64,000 bases of DNA from Codonopsis lanceolata (lineage: Eukaryota > Streptophyta > Magnoliopsida > Asterales > Campanulaceae): assembly GCA_013146195.2 (NCBI GenBank), contig CM028382.1, positions 61,483,596-61,547,595 on the forward strand, given 5' to 3'. Under the pieces are notes generated by a model. That model was not told the DNA's origin. It saw nothing but the letters and a program-made list of their open reading frames with translations, and did no database searches. Positions 10,873-22,235 of this stretch are shown here, in pieces. The position numbers and the translations under genes are program-made. Every line of letters starts with the position of its first letter. Position 1 is the first letter of the stretch.

Positions 10873-12308
10873 GGATAAATGTGGCATATTGTCTATATTT
10901 TTGGATACTTTGGGCTTATTTTCCTAGTCAATATTGCATTTATCATTGCTAATTTAATTGTTTTGACTCATTTACCTTTATTTGTCTTATTTAGGCAGCT
11001 GCAAATTTTGTGCATTAAATCAAGCTTTAATGATGAAGTAAAAGGCAAATTGAATTCCAGCATTTTTCATGGGCAACGGTTACTTTTTGTGGTGGAAAAC
11101 TAATGTCAAGAATTAAATTGAAGATTTCAGCAGCAATCGCACCATAGGTGCGAAATTCGCAACCTTCAATCGGATAGCTCAAGAGTCACTTCCAATATTT
11201 TCCGCTTTGACCCTTTTATGCATCTAGACTAAATGTCATCTAAAGGGGATGGAGAGCTTTAATTTAGCCTCTCATTTATCTCTCCTTTATTTCTCATTTA
11301 TTGTCATTTTATTTTTGGTTGACAAGGGGAAAGGAAAGGCTTAGTTTTTCCCTATATATAGCTCCTTCCTCCCCTCCTTAGAGACATAGAATTTGACTTC
11401 CATACTCTCCTCTCAAATAGTTAGATAGACATTTTAAAGTAATTTTATATTTGAAGACTAGAGTTTGTGAATTCGTTTGGAAGTATTTTATTATTGCAAG
11501 TTCTTCTTCTTCCCTTCTCTTTGTTTTTATTTTATGATTATTCTTAATATATTTATTTTAGTCACTTTAATTATGTGTGAGTAGTTTTCTAATTCTAGGA
11601 TTAGGTGTAGCCTGTAATGGATTTATAAATAAAGTTTTTATCTTTCCGCTATTGAATGTCACCCGCTTTTGATTCAATTTTAGTTTTATTAATAATTGTA
11701 TAAAATTGTAGTAGCGAGGGACCGAAAGGTGAAACTACTACATTTATACAATAATCTTAGTTACTGAAGTGAAGGACCGAAAGGTGAAGCGTAAGTAACG
11801 GAACTCTAATATTGAACTAGAAATTCATGAGAACGAGAGTTGATTAAATTTCTAGAGGCTTATAGAATTGTAGGACATAATGGGTTTAGTTTAATTCATT
11901 GAGCGAGACATCGAATTTGAATTAATCTAGGCACGTTTGAGAGTAGTTTGAAAGAATGCAATTAACTATTTTTATGCAATTCGCCTTCAAAATTTGACAT
12001 TCATCACGAACGGAAAGATTATTACGAAATTTATAAATTCATTGTTGTGGTGAACCGAAATCCTAGAAGCTTTTTAATTATTGTTTTAAATCCAAAATCT
12101 AATCTTGCATTTTAATTTAGTTAATTTAGTCTTGTTAATTTAATTTACTCATCGCATCAAAAAAAATCTTGAAATCAATTAGTCTAGATAATTTTAATTG
12201 CGAGTTATTTGGTACTTGATTCAAAGTCCCTGTGGGATCGACATCCTAAATACTACACGAATAGTCGCGCTATGTAGGATTTAGTGATCAATTGAAAATC
12301 ACTCAACA
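10873..12308 (+). repeat. 5' LTR of the Athila-like element
   Basis: Aligns end to end with 16574-18023 at high identity, with small indels. First base after the gap is G where the partner has T of TG. Ends TCACTCAACA. The expected primer-binding site does not follow: the next bases run straight into gag. Confidence 0.92.
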
Positions 12309-12317
12309 AGTTTTGCA

Positions 12318-14537
12318 ATGATGAGAAATCAAATTACAAATTTCTCACAAAAGCCGAATGAATCAATGTACGAGGCATGGGAAAGGTTCGAAGAGATGCT
12401 TAGGCTATGTCCCCACCATGGATTGGAGAAGTGGCTCATAATCCATACATTCTACAATGGACTCACTTATAATGAAAGAATTTCCATTGATGCCGCAGCG
12501 GGTGGAGCTCTCATGAATAAGAATGTCGATGATGCATACAAGTTGATTGAAGACATGGCCAACAATCACTCTCAATGGACAACAGAAAGAGGTACCAACC
12601 AATCAGAAGGAGTTCCAGGTAAGTATGAGATCGATGCTATTGATATGCTTGCTGCTAAACTGAATGCTAAATTTGATTTTTGAGTTCAAAAATTGATAAA
12701 TTGAATGTGAGTGCAGTCATGAGTAACAATGGTTTTCCATGTGAAATTTGTGGTGTTTTGGGCCACTTAGCAATTGATTGTCAAGTGGGAAAATCATTTC
12801 CCCAATTTGGGTCTCAAGAACAAGTCAATGCTTTGAATAATTTCAATCAAAGACCCCAAAATGATCCTTTTTCAAACACTTACAACCCAGGTTGGAGGAA
12901 TCACCCAAATCTTTCATACAAGAACAATTCCAACCAAGCACCTCAAGGAAATTTCAACCAAGCCCCCGATTTTCAACCTAGACCTTTCAATCCACCCCCT
13001 CAAAAGTCCAATCTTGAAAGCTTGTTAGAAAATTTTGTTGTCACCCAACAGAAGCAGAATGAAATGGTTAATGATGCAATTAGGAATTTGACATCTAAAG
13101 TAGACACTTTGGCTACACACAATAAGATGTTAGAGACTCAAATTACACAACAAGCTTCTTCGACCTCGACAATGCCTGGAATGTTTCCAGGTAAGCCTGA
13201 ACCAAATGCTAGGGAGCATTGTATGGCTGTGACTTTAAGCAGTGGGAAAGAACTTGAGGACCCTAAGGTTGGGAATGATAAGAGTAAAAATGGTGAGGTT
13301 GAGAAAAATGATGATAATGAACCAATGGTTGAAGTTTCACAAGAAAAATAAGAAGTTGAACAAGAACCCGAATATGTTCCCCCACCTCCTTATAAGCCGC
13401 CTATACCATTTCCACAAAGATTGGCTAAGGCTAAGCCTGATAAGTAGTTTGGGAAATTTTTGGAAGTTTTGAAGAAGCTTTACATTAATGTTCCATTCAC
13501 CGATGCACTTTCACAAATGCCTTCTTATGCAAAGTTTTTGAAAGATATTTTGTCTAACAAAAGGAAATTGGAAGATTATGAAACTGTGGCTTTAACCGAG
13601 GAGTGTAGTGCAATTATTCAAAATAAATTACCTCCTAAACTTAAAGACCCCGGTAGTTTTTCAATTCCTTGTGTGATTGGAAGTCTTAATATCAATCATG
13701 CTTTGTGTGATCTTGGTGCAAGTGTGAGTTTGATGCCATTGTCTGTCTTTAAGAAAATTGATTTAGGTGAATTGAAGCCCACTAAGACTTCATTGCAATT
13801 GGCGGATCGTTCCATCAAATATCCGGTAGGTATATTGGAAGATGTTCCAATTAAAGTGGGTAAGTTTTTCATACCGGTTGACTTCTTTGTTCTTGAGATG
13901 GATGAGGATTCTCATATCCCAATAATTCTTGGTAGACCTTTCCTAGCTACCGCTGAGCGTGATTGATGTGAAAAGTGGAAAGTTCTCCTTGAATATTGGA
14001 AATGAGAAAGTTGAATTTGAATTGTCAAATGCTACTAAATGCTTTTCTGTTGAGAATGATTGTAGCAAGATTTATTCGGTGGAATGCGCAATGAGAAAGA
14101 AACGTGAACAACATCTCTTCCATGATCCAATGGATAGTTTTTGGGTAAAAGATGAGCCTAAGTTCAATGAGAATTTAGATGATGTTGTTGCATTTGCACA
14201 CTTGCTAGAGTCAAACTTTGACCCATTTGTTCAAAAAGTTGAAATTGGGAAGGATGATCATGTGCCTACAACTCAAATTTCCAAGGAAGAGCAAACTCCG
14301 CGAGTAGAGCACACGCCCATTCTTTCTACTACAGGAATTTCTAAGGGTTCCAACAAGAGGTTGCAAGATAAGCGAGATTTTCGAAAGAAGTTTTGTGAGG
14401 AAGATGATGACAATGGGCAGGAAGCGGCTAAGGTTGTGGAAGTAAATAGATGGAGGTCAAAGACGCAAGTTCAAGAAGATGAAAACAAGAAGGGTACCAC
14501 AAATACCTTTTCTTACTCGAAGCGACCTCCGGATTGA
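12318..14537 (+). pseudogene. Athila-like gag-protease, broken
   Basis: The gag part (12318-12683) shows MYEAWERFEEMLRLCPHHGL and IDAAAGGALMNK, typical of Athila/Tat gag, but its N-terminus is missing. A frameshift near 12680 leads to the zinc knuckle CEICGVLGHLAIDC (about 12741-12782; the motif has C-x2-C-x4-H-x4-C spacing). Stops at 13349 and 13444 precede the protease (about 13700-13960) with DLGASVSLMPLS around the catalytic Asp and ILGRPFLAT. A further shift near 13960 leads to an acidic tail ending at 14537. Instead of the reverse transcriptase expected next, the reading frame ends, so pol has been deleted. Confidence 0.88.
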
Positions 14538-16561
14538 AAAAAAAGGGTCGAGCTAATGACCTTAAACAAGCGCTTCTTGGGAGGCAACCCAAGTTTCTTT
14601 ACCTTGCTTTTCTTTTAATTTATTTTTATCTTTGCTTTATTTTCTTTCTAATCCTTAATCGTGCTTGTAGTTTCCCTTTTGTTTTGTTAGTTTGATTTTG
14701 TAGGATTTGAGTAGATGAGAATGAAGATTTTTCTTAAAAGATGCATACATGAAGGAGTGAAGGTGCGAAATTTTTACCAAGCGAAGTTGGGCAAAGGTGT
14801 TTCGCACCCAGTGCCGGGAAAGGTCATGAAATTTTTCGACCACAAAGTTGGGCAAGGGTGTTTCGACTCGGTTGGAAATCCTTCGCACCCTCTTGAAAAA
14901 AGAAATGACCCAAGGGTGATGAAGTTAATCTTCAATCAATTGGTACTCATGTATGACTTCTTCAGAGTCTCCCACATCTTACTCCTTCCCCCACCCTCTG
15001 ATTTGGTGAGCTCGTTCCACTCTCCCTTTTGTTATTTCGTTTTCTTCATTCCATTGAGGACAATGCATTCTTTAAGTTTGGGGGAGATGGTAATTTCATT
15101 TTGAGTTTTTTATTTGGGGGTAATAAATTTATGCTTTTGAAATGCCCAAGCTTGTAGCTTTGATGATAATTATTTTTGTTTGGCATTTGCAAAAGTATGC
15201 ATGTGTATTACATTTGTGGAGTAATCTTGGACTCATTTGCATGCTAGTTGATGGTTGATAATGATTCCCTTGCTAATTCTTTCTTGGGTATGCTTTGAGT
15301 GAAACACGAGGGTGAGAGGAAACACGTGAGGGAGTGTTTGCGAGGTACCTACATATTTTCATGATTTTGTTCTTGGTGCTAGGCTAGCAAAGAATTATGT
15401 GTACATTGTGGATATGTTAGTTGGATTTTTGATATCATGGAGATTTTCTTGAAATTCTTGCTAAATTTAGGCTTGGCATGGGCATTGTGGTAATGAGATA
15501 TGATTTAGGCCATTTTGGACAGTTTGAGCCTTTTCTTGCCTAACCTTTTTGAAAAATGTTATCCCTAGCGTCCCCCTTGAGCTTGTGTAAAGAATGGTGT
15601 GTGCTATGCACACAAATGACCCCCATTCGACGTTCGTTTCATTTACCCGCATTTACTCACCCATTTAGCCTAAACACTTTATCCTACCCTTCAAGAGAGC
15701 TTAAAATGAATATTCATGTGTATATTGTTCTCTTTTGTTGGGTTTGTGCTTTCATGTGTTACATTTTTGGCTATTGTGGTGGGAGCGAAAAGGAAGGAAG
15801 GGGTATTGAAAAATATGTTGATTGGTGGGATAAATTAAAAAAAAAAAAAAAAATGAAGTTAGCGCCTTGAAATTGAAGCAATGAAAAAAAAAAAAGAAAG
15901 AAAAAAAGGGCGCTAACGAAGGAAAAAGAAAATAAAGTTTTGTGCTCTAAAGGGGAAATAAGGTTGTTAATTGTTAATTGATGGCGAGTAATTTCTTCAA
16001 CCCGATTATTCAAGAAATCAATTTTGGGGGTTGTTGAAATTGGTGAGTGTTCTTAAAATAAAAATAAAAATGAAGAACATTGTTTTGTGAGCGAGCATTA
16101 CATTTTACATGATTCTTCTATGCTCTCTTGGTTTGTATATCCATTCCTTCATTTGTAGCCCTCACCTTGGCCTAACGTTACAAGCCTAAGATAAAGTCCT
16201 AATGATCTTTTTGCTTGCTTTGCCTATGCCATGCCAATTAAATTAAATAGCATGAATGGAGAGTGCCCCTTGATTAGAGAATTTCAACTTTAGCATTTCT
16301 GTGGTACCATAATTCGAGCTAGTTGTGCCCCATGCTTCTCCTTGATTGAGTGACTAATGAGTGAGTGATTTGAGATCTAGATTGAGCACTTGAGATTTTA
16401 TTAGCTTGGGAATCTAAAGACCCTGTCTTCTGGAATGTTGATGATTTGAGCTAAATTCCATGGTGTAGTGCACTTGTTTTCTCAAGCTAGTGCCTTACTA
16501 TTTTTCTCTCTCTCCGGCTATTCTTAATTTGAATTTATTCCTTTGCTGACGATCAAAGCTC
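14538..16561 (+). other. 3' non-coding region of the Athila-like element
   Basis: Holds the CTTCTTGGGAGGCAACCC block (about 14574) that normally follows pol in Athila-type elements, a roughly 65-base duplicated unit with GTTGGGCAA(A/G)GGTGTTTCG (near 14786 and 14847), an internal GTTTGGGGGAG tract near 15078, and an A-rich run at about 15837-15907. Open frames here are short and unsupported. Confidence 0.6.
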
Positions 16562-16573
16562 AAGTTTGGGGAG
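16562..16573 (+). other. Polypurine tract
   Basis: AAGTTTGGGGAG directly precedes the TG that opens the 3' LTR. Confidence 0.8.
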
Positions 16574-18023
16574 TGATAAATGTGCATATTGTCTATATTT
16601 TTGGATACTTTGGGCTTATTTTCCTAGTCAATATTGCATTTATCATTGCTAATTTAATTGTTTTGACTCATTTACCTTTATTTGTCTTATTTAGGCAGTT
16701 TTGCAAATTTTGTGCATTAAAATCAAGCTTTAATGATGAAGTAAAGGCAAATTGAATTCCAGCATTTTTCATGGGCAGCGGTTACTTTTCGTGGGGTGGA
16801 AAACTAATGTCAAGAATTAAATTGAAGATTTCCAGCAGCAATCACACCATAGGTGTGAAATCTTTCGCAACCTTCAATCGGGACAGCTCAAGAATCACTT
16901 CCAATATTTTCCAGTTTGACCCCTTTTTATGTATCTAGACCAAATGTCATCTAAAGGGGATGGAGAGCTTTAATTTAGCCTCTCATTTATCTCTCCTTTA
17001 TTTCTCATTTATTGTCATTTTATTTTTGGTTGACAAGGGGAAAGGAAAGGCTTAGTTTTTCCTATATATAGCTCCTTCCTCCCTCTCTTAGAGATATAGA
17101 ATTTTACTTCCATACTCTCCTCTCAAATAGTTAGATAGGCATTTTAAAGTAGTTTTATATTTGAAGACTAGAGTTTGTGAATTCGTTTGGAAGTATTTTA
17201 TTATTGCAAGTTCTTCTTCTTCCCTTCTCTTTGTTTTTATTTTATGATTATTCTTAATATATTTATTTTATTCACTTTAATTATGTGTGAGTAGTTTTCT
17301 AATTCTAGGATTAGGTGTAGCCCGTAATGGATTTATAAATAAAGTTTTTATCTTTTCGTTTACTTGAATGTCACCCGTTTTGATTCAATTTTAGTTTTAT
17401 TAATAATTGTATAAAATTGTAGTAGCGAGGGACCGAAAGGTGAAACTACTACATTTATACAATAATCTTAGTTACTGAAGTGAAGGACCGAAAGGTGAAG
17501 CGTAAGTAACGGAACTCTAATATTGAACTAGAAATTCATGAGAACGAGAGTTGATTAAATTTCTAGAGGCTTATAGAATTGTAGGACATAATGGGTTTAG
17601 TTTAATTCATTGAGCGAGACATCGAATTTGAATTAATCTAGGCACGTTTGAGAGTAGTTTGAAAGAATGCAATTAACTATTTTTATGCAATTCGCCTTCA
17701 AAATTTGACATTCATCACGAACGGAAAGATTATTACGAAATTTATAAATTCATTGTTGTGGTGAACCGAAATCCTAGAAGCTTTTTAATTATTGTTTTAA
17801 ATCCAAAATCTAATATTGCATTTTAATTTAGTTAATTTAGTCTTGTTAATTTAATTTACTCATCGCATAAAAAAAAATCTTGAAATCAATTAATCTAGAT
17901 AATTTTAATTGCGAGTTATTTGGTACTTGATTCAAAGTCTCTGTGGGATCGACATCCTAAATACTACACGAATAGCCGTGCGCTTGTGGTAGGATTTAGT
18001 GATCAATTGAAAATCACTCAACA
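16574..18023 (+). repeat. 3' LTR of the Athila-like element
   Basis: Starts TGATAAATGTGC and ends CACTCAACA. Differs from the 5' LTR by scattered substitutions and single-base indels, so the insertion is not brand new. Confidence 0.93.
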
Positions 18024-18959
18024 GAGCTGTAAGTAATCTGTCTCTGATTAGTTTAACACTCTCAGCTGACTGCTGAACCATCTCTGGGCCCCAAAGCTTA
18101 GCTTCCCCAATCCCCAACTTCATCCCAACAAATAGGAGTTCTGCACTTTCTCCCATACAAAGCTTCATACGGAGCTATACCAATATTGGACTGGAAGCTA
18201 TTATTATACGCAAATTCTGCAAGTGGCAAGTGAGTGTCCCAACTGCCCTTGAAATCAACCACACATGCACGTAACATATCTTCGAGAATCTGAATCAATC
18301 TCTCGGACTGTCCATCTGTCTGCGGATGAAACGTTGTACTAAAACTCAATTGTGTCCCCATAGCACTTTGTAAATCCTACCAAAGTTGAGAATTAAACCT
18401 CGGATCCCTATCGGATACCATACTGACTGGAACACCATGCAATCTAACAATTTCTCGAACATATAGAGATGCTAGCTGACTTAAAGTATAAGTCATCGCA
18501 ACTGGTAGAAAGTGAGCAGACTTGGTCAGTCTGTCAATAATAACCCATATTGCATCGTGACCCTGTCGGGTACAAGGCAAACCAGTCACAAAATCCATCG
18601 TCACGTGCTCCCATTGCCCACTCGGGAATCTCAAGTGGCTACAACAAGACTGCATGTCGCTAATGTTCGGCCTTCACTTGTTTACATGTTAGACACTTCG
18701 TACCAAACTCAACAATTTCTCACTTCATAATATTCCACTAGAAATGCTGCTTTAGATCTCTATACATCTTTGTACTCCCCGAGTGAATAGTGTACTTAGC
18801 CTTCTGGACTTCTTCAAGTTCTTGTTGTTTCACTCCATCACAAGAGGGCACACATAATCTACCTCGAAAGGTTAAGACTCCATCATTACTAACCACAAAG
18901 TCAGGTGTCTTACCTTCTTTCAGACCATCCACTATCTTTAGCAGTTCTGAATCATTCAA
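18024..18959 (-). pseudogene. gypsy integrase, truncated
   Basis: Reading leftward: N-terminal zinc-binding half (MYRDLKQHFW, CLTCKQVKAEH), a break near 18655, core domain with WEHVTMDFVTGLP (first catalytic Asp), MVSDRDPRF (second Asp) and FHPQTDGQSERLIQILEDML (catalytic Glu). Continues as LAEFAYNNS and APYEALYGRKCRTP, then DRLLTA before the Athila insertion. Several stops and shifts make it inactive. Confidence 0.88.
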
Positions 18960-18974
18960 TTGAGCTTCTTTTAT

Positions 18975-19421
18975 CTACTGAAACAAGATAGGTGTAGCTC
19001 GGATGTTCGTAAATAACATCCCATGGACAGACTCACAAGGATCCCAATCCCTCATGTCTTCGAACATCTTCCACTCTCGTACCAATAAACAAGAAAGATA
19101 AGTCTTCCTGCTTAATGCATCAGCTACCACATTGGCTTTATCGGGATGATACAATATAGCACAATCGTGGTCCTTCAACTTCTCCATCCACCTACGTTGT
19201 CGCATGTTCAGTTATTTCTGCGAGAATAGATACTTCAAACTCCTGTGATCAGTATAGACTTCGAACTTGGTCCCATAAAGATAATGCTTCCACTTATGCA
19301 AAGCAAATATAATCATAGCCAATTCCAAGTCACGGGTAGGATAGTTCTGCTCATAAGGAGTTAACTTCCTCGAAGCATATGCAATAACCTTTCCGTTCTA
19401 CATCAATACACAACCCAAACC
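18975..19421 (-). pseudogene. gypsy RNase H, broken
   Basis: Continues from the reverse transcriptase past a stop near 19421. Landmarks on the minus strand include VYTDHRSLKYLFSQ, RQRRWMEKLKDHD and KANVVADALSRK. At least two stops interrupt the frame. Confidence 0.82.
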
Positions 19422-21125
19422 TTATCTGGAGGCATCAGTATACACAATAAAGTTATCTCGACCACTGGGTAAAGAAAGAACTGGAGTTGCAGTCAGTCGC
19501 TGCTTCAATTCTTGAAAATTATTCTCATATCTGTCGCTCCATACAAACGGTGTCTTCTTTTGCGTCAAAGCCTTCATAGGTGTGGCAATCTTCGAAAATT
19601 CTTCAATGAATTTTTGATAGTAACCAACTAACCCCAATAAACTACGCACCTTTGTTACAGTCTCGAGTCTTTTCCAGTTTACCACAACTTCTACTTTAGA
19701 AATATCAACTGAAATACCGATACCCGATACTATGTGTCCCAGAAATGCAACTTCTTCAAGCCAGAATCCACATTTGCTGAACTTGGAAAACAATTGCTTC
19801 TTTCGTAGTAATTCCAGTATAGCTTGCAAATGTAACGCATGCTCCTCTTGGGATTTAGAATACACCAGGATATCATCAATGAATACCACAACACAACAAT
19901 CAATATACTGTATGAAAACCCTATTCATCAAATCCATAAATACAGCAGGAGCATTAGTCAACCCAAAAGGCATAATCACAAATTCATAATGGCCATACCT
20001 CATACGGAAAGCTATCTTCGGAAGTAGATCCACTTTAGAGAACACAACTGATCCCTGTAGCTGATCAAATAAATCTTCAATATGCGGCAGTGGATATTTA
20101 TTCTTAATAGTCACCTGATTCAGTTGACGATAATCAATACATAACCATATCATGCCATCTTTCTTCTTCACAAACAACACTAATGCACCCCATGGTGATA
20201 CACTCGGTTTAATAAAACCACGGTCCATCAGTTTTTGTAATTGTAGTTTCAATTTTTTCAACTCTGCTGGCGCCATTCTGTACGGTGCCTTTGATATCCG
20301 TGCTGTACCTAGTAATAGCTCAATACAAAACTTAACTTCTATGTGAGGTGGAATAATGTACCCAATAAAAAACACATCTACAAATTTAGAAACCACATGA
20401 ATATCTTCTAGTTTCGGTGCAACTATACTCACATCCAAAACAGAAGCCAGATAACTAGTACAACCTTGTGATATCAATTTTCTAGCCCGAATAGCAGAAA
20501 TAAAAGACAAGCCACCCATGGCTTTATCACCCATAAACATAAACTCAAGTATACCCGGCATAGAAAAAGTAACCACCTTACGATGGCAATCAACCAATGC
20601 ATGATATGCACTCAACCAGTCCATGCCAAATATCACATCAAAATAACATATAGGCAAAACAACTAGATTAACATGCAGCGTGTGATCACCTACTAGTATG
20701 TTACAAGCTCTATACATATCTTTAGCTATCATACTCTCCCTCATCGGGGTGGACACTTCTAGCACATACGACAAACACTGGGGAATAACACATAAATTCC
20801 CCGCAAAATGCAATGCAACATAAGAATGTGATGATCCTGTGTCTATAAGAACACGTGCCCTCGAATAAAAAATAGAAAGAGCACCTCCTATCATCGTCAT
20901 AGACTTAGGCACCCCTTGCTGATCAATGGAAAACACTCGACCCTGGACCTTAGGCTTACTCTGGCTATCCCTCTTAGTGCCAGTAACCGGCGGTACTGTG
21001 ACTGCATTGCCAGACTGACTACCCTGATCTCTAGGAAAGTCGCTCCTAACATGCCCAAGTATCCCACAACCATAACATGTAAGTTGCTTCAGACGAAATT
21101 TGCCTTCAGTATGTCCTTGCGTCAA
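19422..21125 (-). CDS. gypsy pol: zinc knuckle, protease, reverse transcriptase (open, 567 codons)
   Basis: Longest open frame of the window. Zinc knuckle CYGCGILGHVRSDF near residues 18-31 has Phe where the last Cys is expected. Protease motif VLIDTGSSHSYVALH near residue 92. Reverse transcriptase follows: SPWGALVLFVKKKDG, CIDYRQLNQVTIKNKYPLP, FSKVDL, MPFGLTNAPAVFMDLMN, and the catalytic FIDDILVYSKS. RNase H begins with VYTDAS before the stop. Relative to the family a few residues are lost after SKVDL. It copied element RNA into DNA; now only a relic because gag, RNase H and integrase are broken. Confidence 0.9.
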   Translation of the reverse strand: MTQGHTEGKFRLKQLTCYGCGILGHVRSDFPRDQGSQSGNAVTVPPVTGTKRDSQSKPKVQGRVFSIDQQGVPKSMTMIGGALSIFYSRARVLIDTGSSHSYVALHFAGNLCVIPQCLSYVLEVSTPMRESMIAKDMYRACNILVGDHTLHVNLVVLPICYFDVIFGMDWLSAYHALVDCHRKVVTFSMPGILEFMFMGDKAMGGLSFISAIRARKLISQGCTSYLASVLDVSIVAPKLEDIHVVSKFVDVFFIGYIIPPHIEVKFCIELLLGTARISKAPYRMAPAELKKLKLQLQKLMDRGFIKPSVSPWGALVLFVKKKDGMIWLCIDYRQLNQVTIKNKYPLPHIEDLFDQLQGSVVFSKVDLLPKIAFRMRYGHYEFVIMPFGLTNAPAVFMDLMNRVFIQYIDCCVVVFIDDILVYSKSQEEHALHLQAILELLRKKQLFSKFSKCGFWLEEVAFLGHIVSGIGISVDISKVEVVVNWKRLETVTKVRSLLGLVGYYQKFIEEFSKIATPMKALTQKKTPFVWSDRYENNFQELKQRLTATPVLSLPSGRDNFIVYTDASR

Positions 21126-21935
21126 ACAGTAACTATAAGTGACTTCGGAACCTGGTTAATTCTGTGCAGAAGTAAATGAGCTTCCTTGGCAACTGGACTG
21201 TTGTTTCTATCCTTCCTTACGGTAATAACGACCTTTACCTCCTGAGCCTTGCCATCGCCCGCGTGACTGTTGCTTTGCCTCTGTGTTGCCTTTCCCTTTG
21301 TGTTCTTCCATGTCCCGCTCGATATCACAAGCATGATCAACTGCACTATGATAATCTGTCAACCGTAATGCAAGTAGATGCTTCTTGTACTCAGTCCTCT
21401 GCCCCTTCACAAACTTCTCTATCCTAAACTCCTTAGTAGGAATGAGATGTATAGAATATCGACCCAACTATGAGAACTTGGCTGAATACTGTGCCACTGT
21501 CATACTACCATGCTCCAGTGGAATAAACTCTGCCATCCTCTTACCTTGAACTGATCGTGGAATATACCGTGACTTAAACTCGTGCAGGAAAGTAGCCCAG
21601 GTCTGTGGCACGTGATAATGCTCCCAGCTAGTTAATAATTTCTTCCACCAGTGCTCGGTTGCTCATTCAAGCTTATATGTAGCAAATTTGACCTTCTCTG
21701 CATCAGTGCACTCCAAAGCCACAAAAATCTTGACAATACTTTCAATCCATCTTTCGGATTTCTCTGGGTCAGGTTCTCCCTCAAAACCACGTGGTTTCAT
21801 CTTAAAAAAACTTATCAAGCGGAGTAACAGGTTATACATATCCCACCTCAGGCTGTTGTACACAAACCTTAGGCTGTGGTACCTTTGACTGTGGTGCATG
21901 AACCTTATGTATCTGTACATTTCTTGGTTTTCCAC
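21126..21935 (-). pseudogene. gypsy gag, broken
   Basis: Retrotransposon gag domain in pieces: RGFEGEPDPEKSERWIESI, then (after a stop near 21663) WATFLHEFKSRYIPRSV, and RIEKFVKGQRTEYKKHLLAL, followed by an Arg/Gly-rich segment leading to pol. At least three stops or shifts. Confidence 0.85.
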
Positions 21936-22218
21936 GTCCCATCTTTTCTACTATCATCCTAGCAAGCACTTCGAACATGTCCATCATATTCTCTTGCTGA
22001 TTCTTTGGTACTTGTTCAAGAGGAATATCTAGTCGCTGATCATCACCCTCAGCTCTCTCGTTCTCTCCGGGTACACACTGCCTAACCCTACCAGTACTAG
22101 TACCTTAACTAGTCTCCACCATTATTACATATGCCATAAACACTCGACATAAGTAACAACACAAAAATCACACCATACCCACCTAGACCGAGAAACCTAT
22201 CCTGGCTGACAACTAACC

Positions 22219-22232
22219 TAAGCTCTGATACA
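22219..22232 (-). other. Primer-binding site, initiator tRNA-Met type
   Basis: Minus strand reads TTTGTATCAGAGCTTAGG just inside the 5' LTR, close to the canonical TGGTATCAGAGC. Confidence 0.75.
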
Positions 22233-22235
22233 AAC

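Larger units (their letters stand above)
10873..18023 (+). mobile_element. Athila-like Ty3/gypsy element lacking reverse transcriptase and integrase
   Basis: Two long direct repeats (LTRs) flank an internal region with only gag and protease coding. It sits inside the integrase of the minus-strand gypsy element to its right. The left target site is hidden by the gap, so a duplication cannot be tested; the right flank is GAGCT. Without pol the element could move only with help from a complete relative. Confidence 0.88.

Noticed and set aside
10693..10952. Frames running through the N gap
   Set aside because: They depend on undetermined bases.
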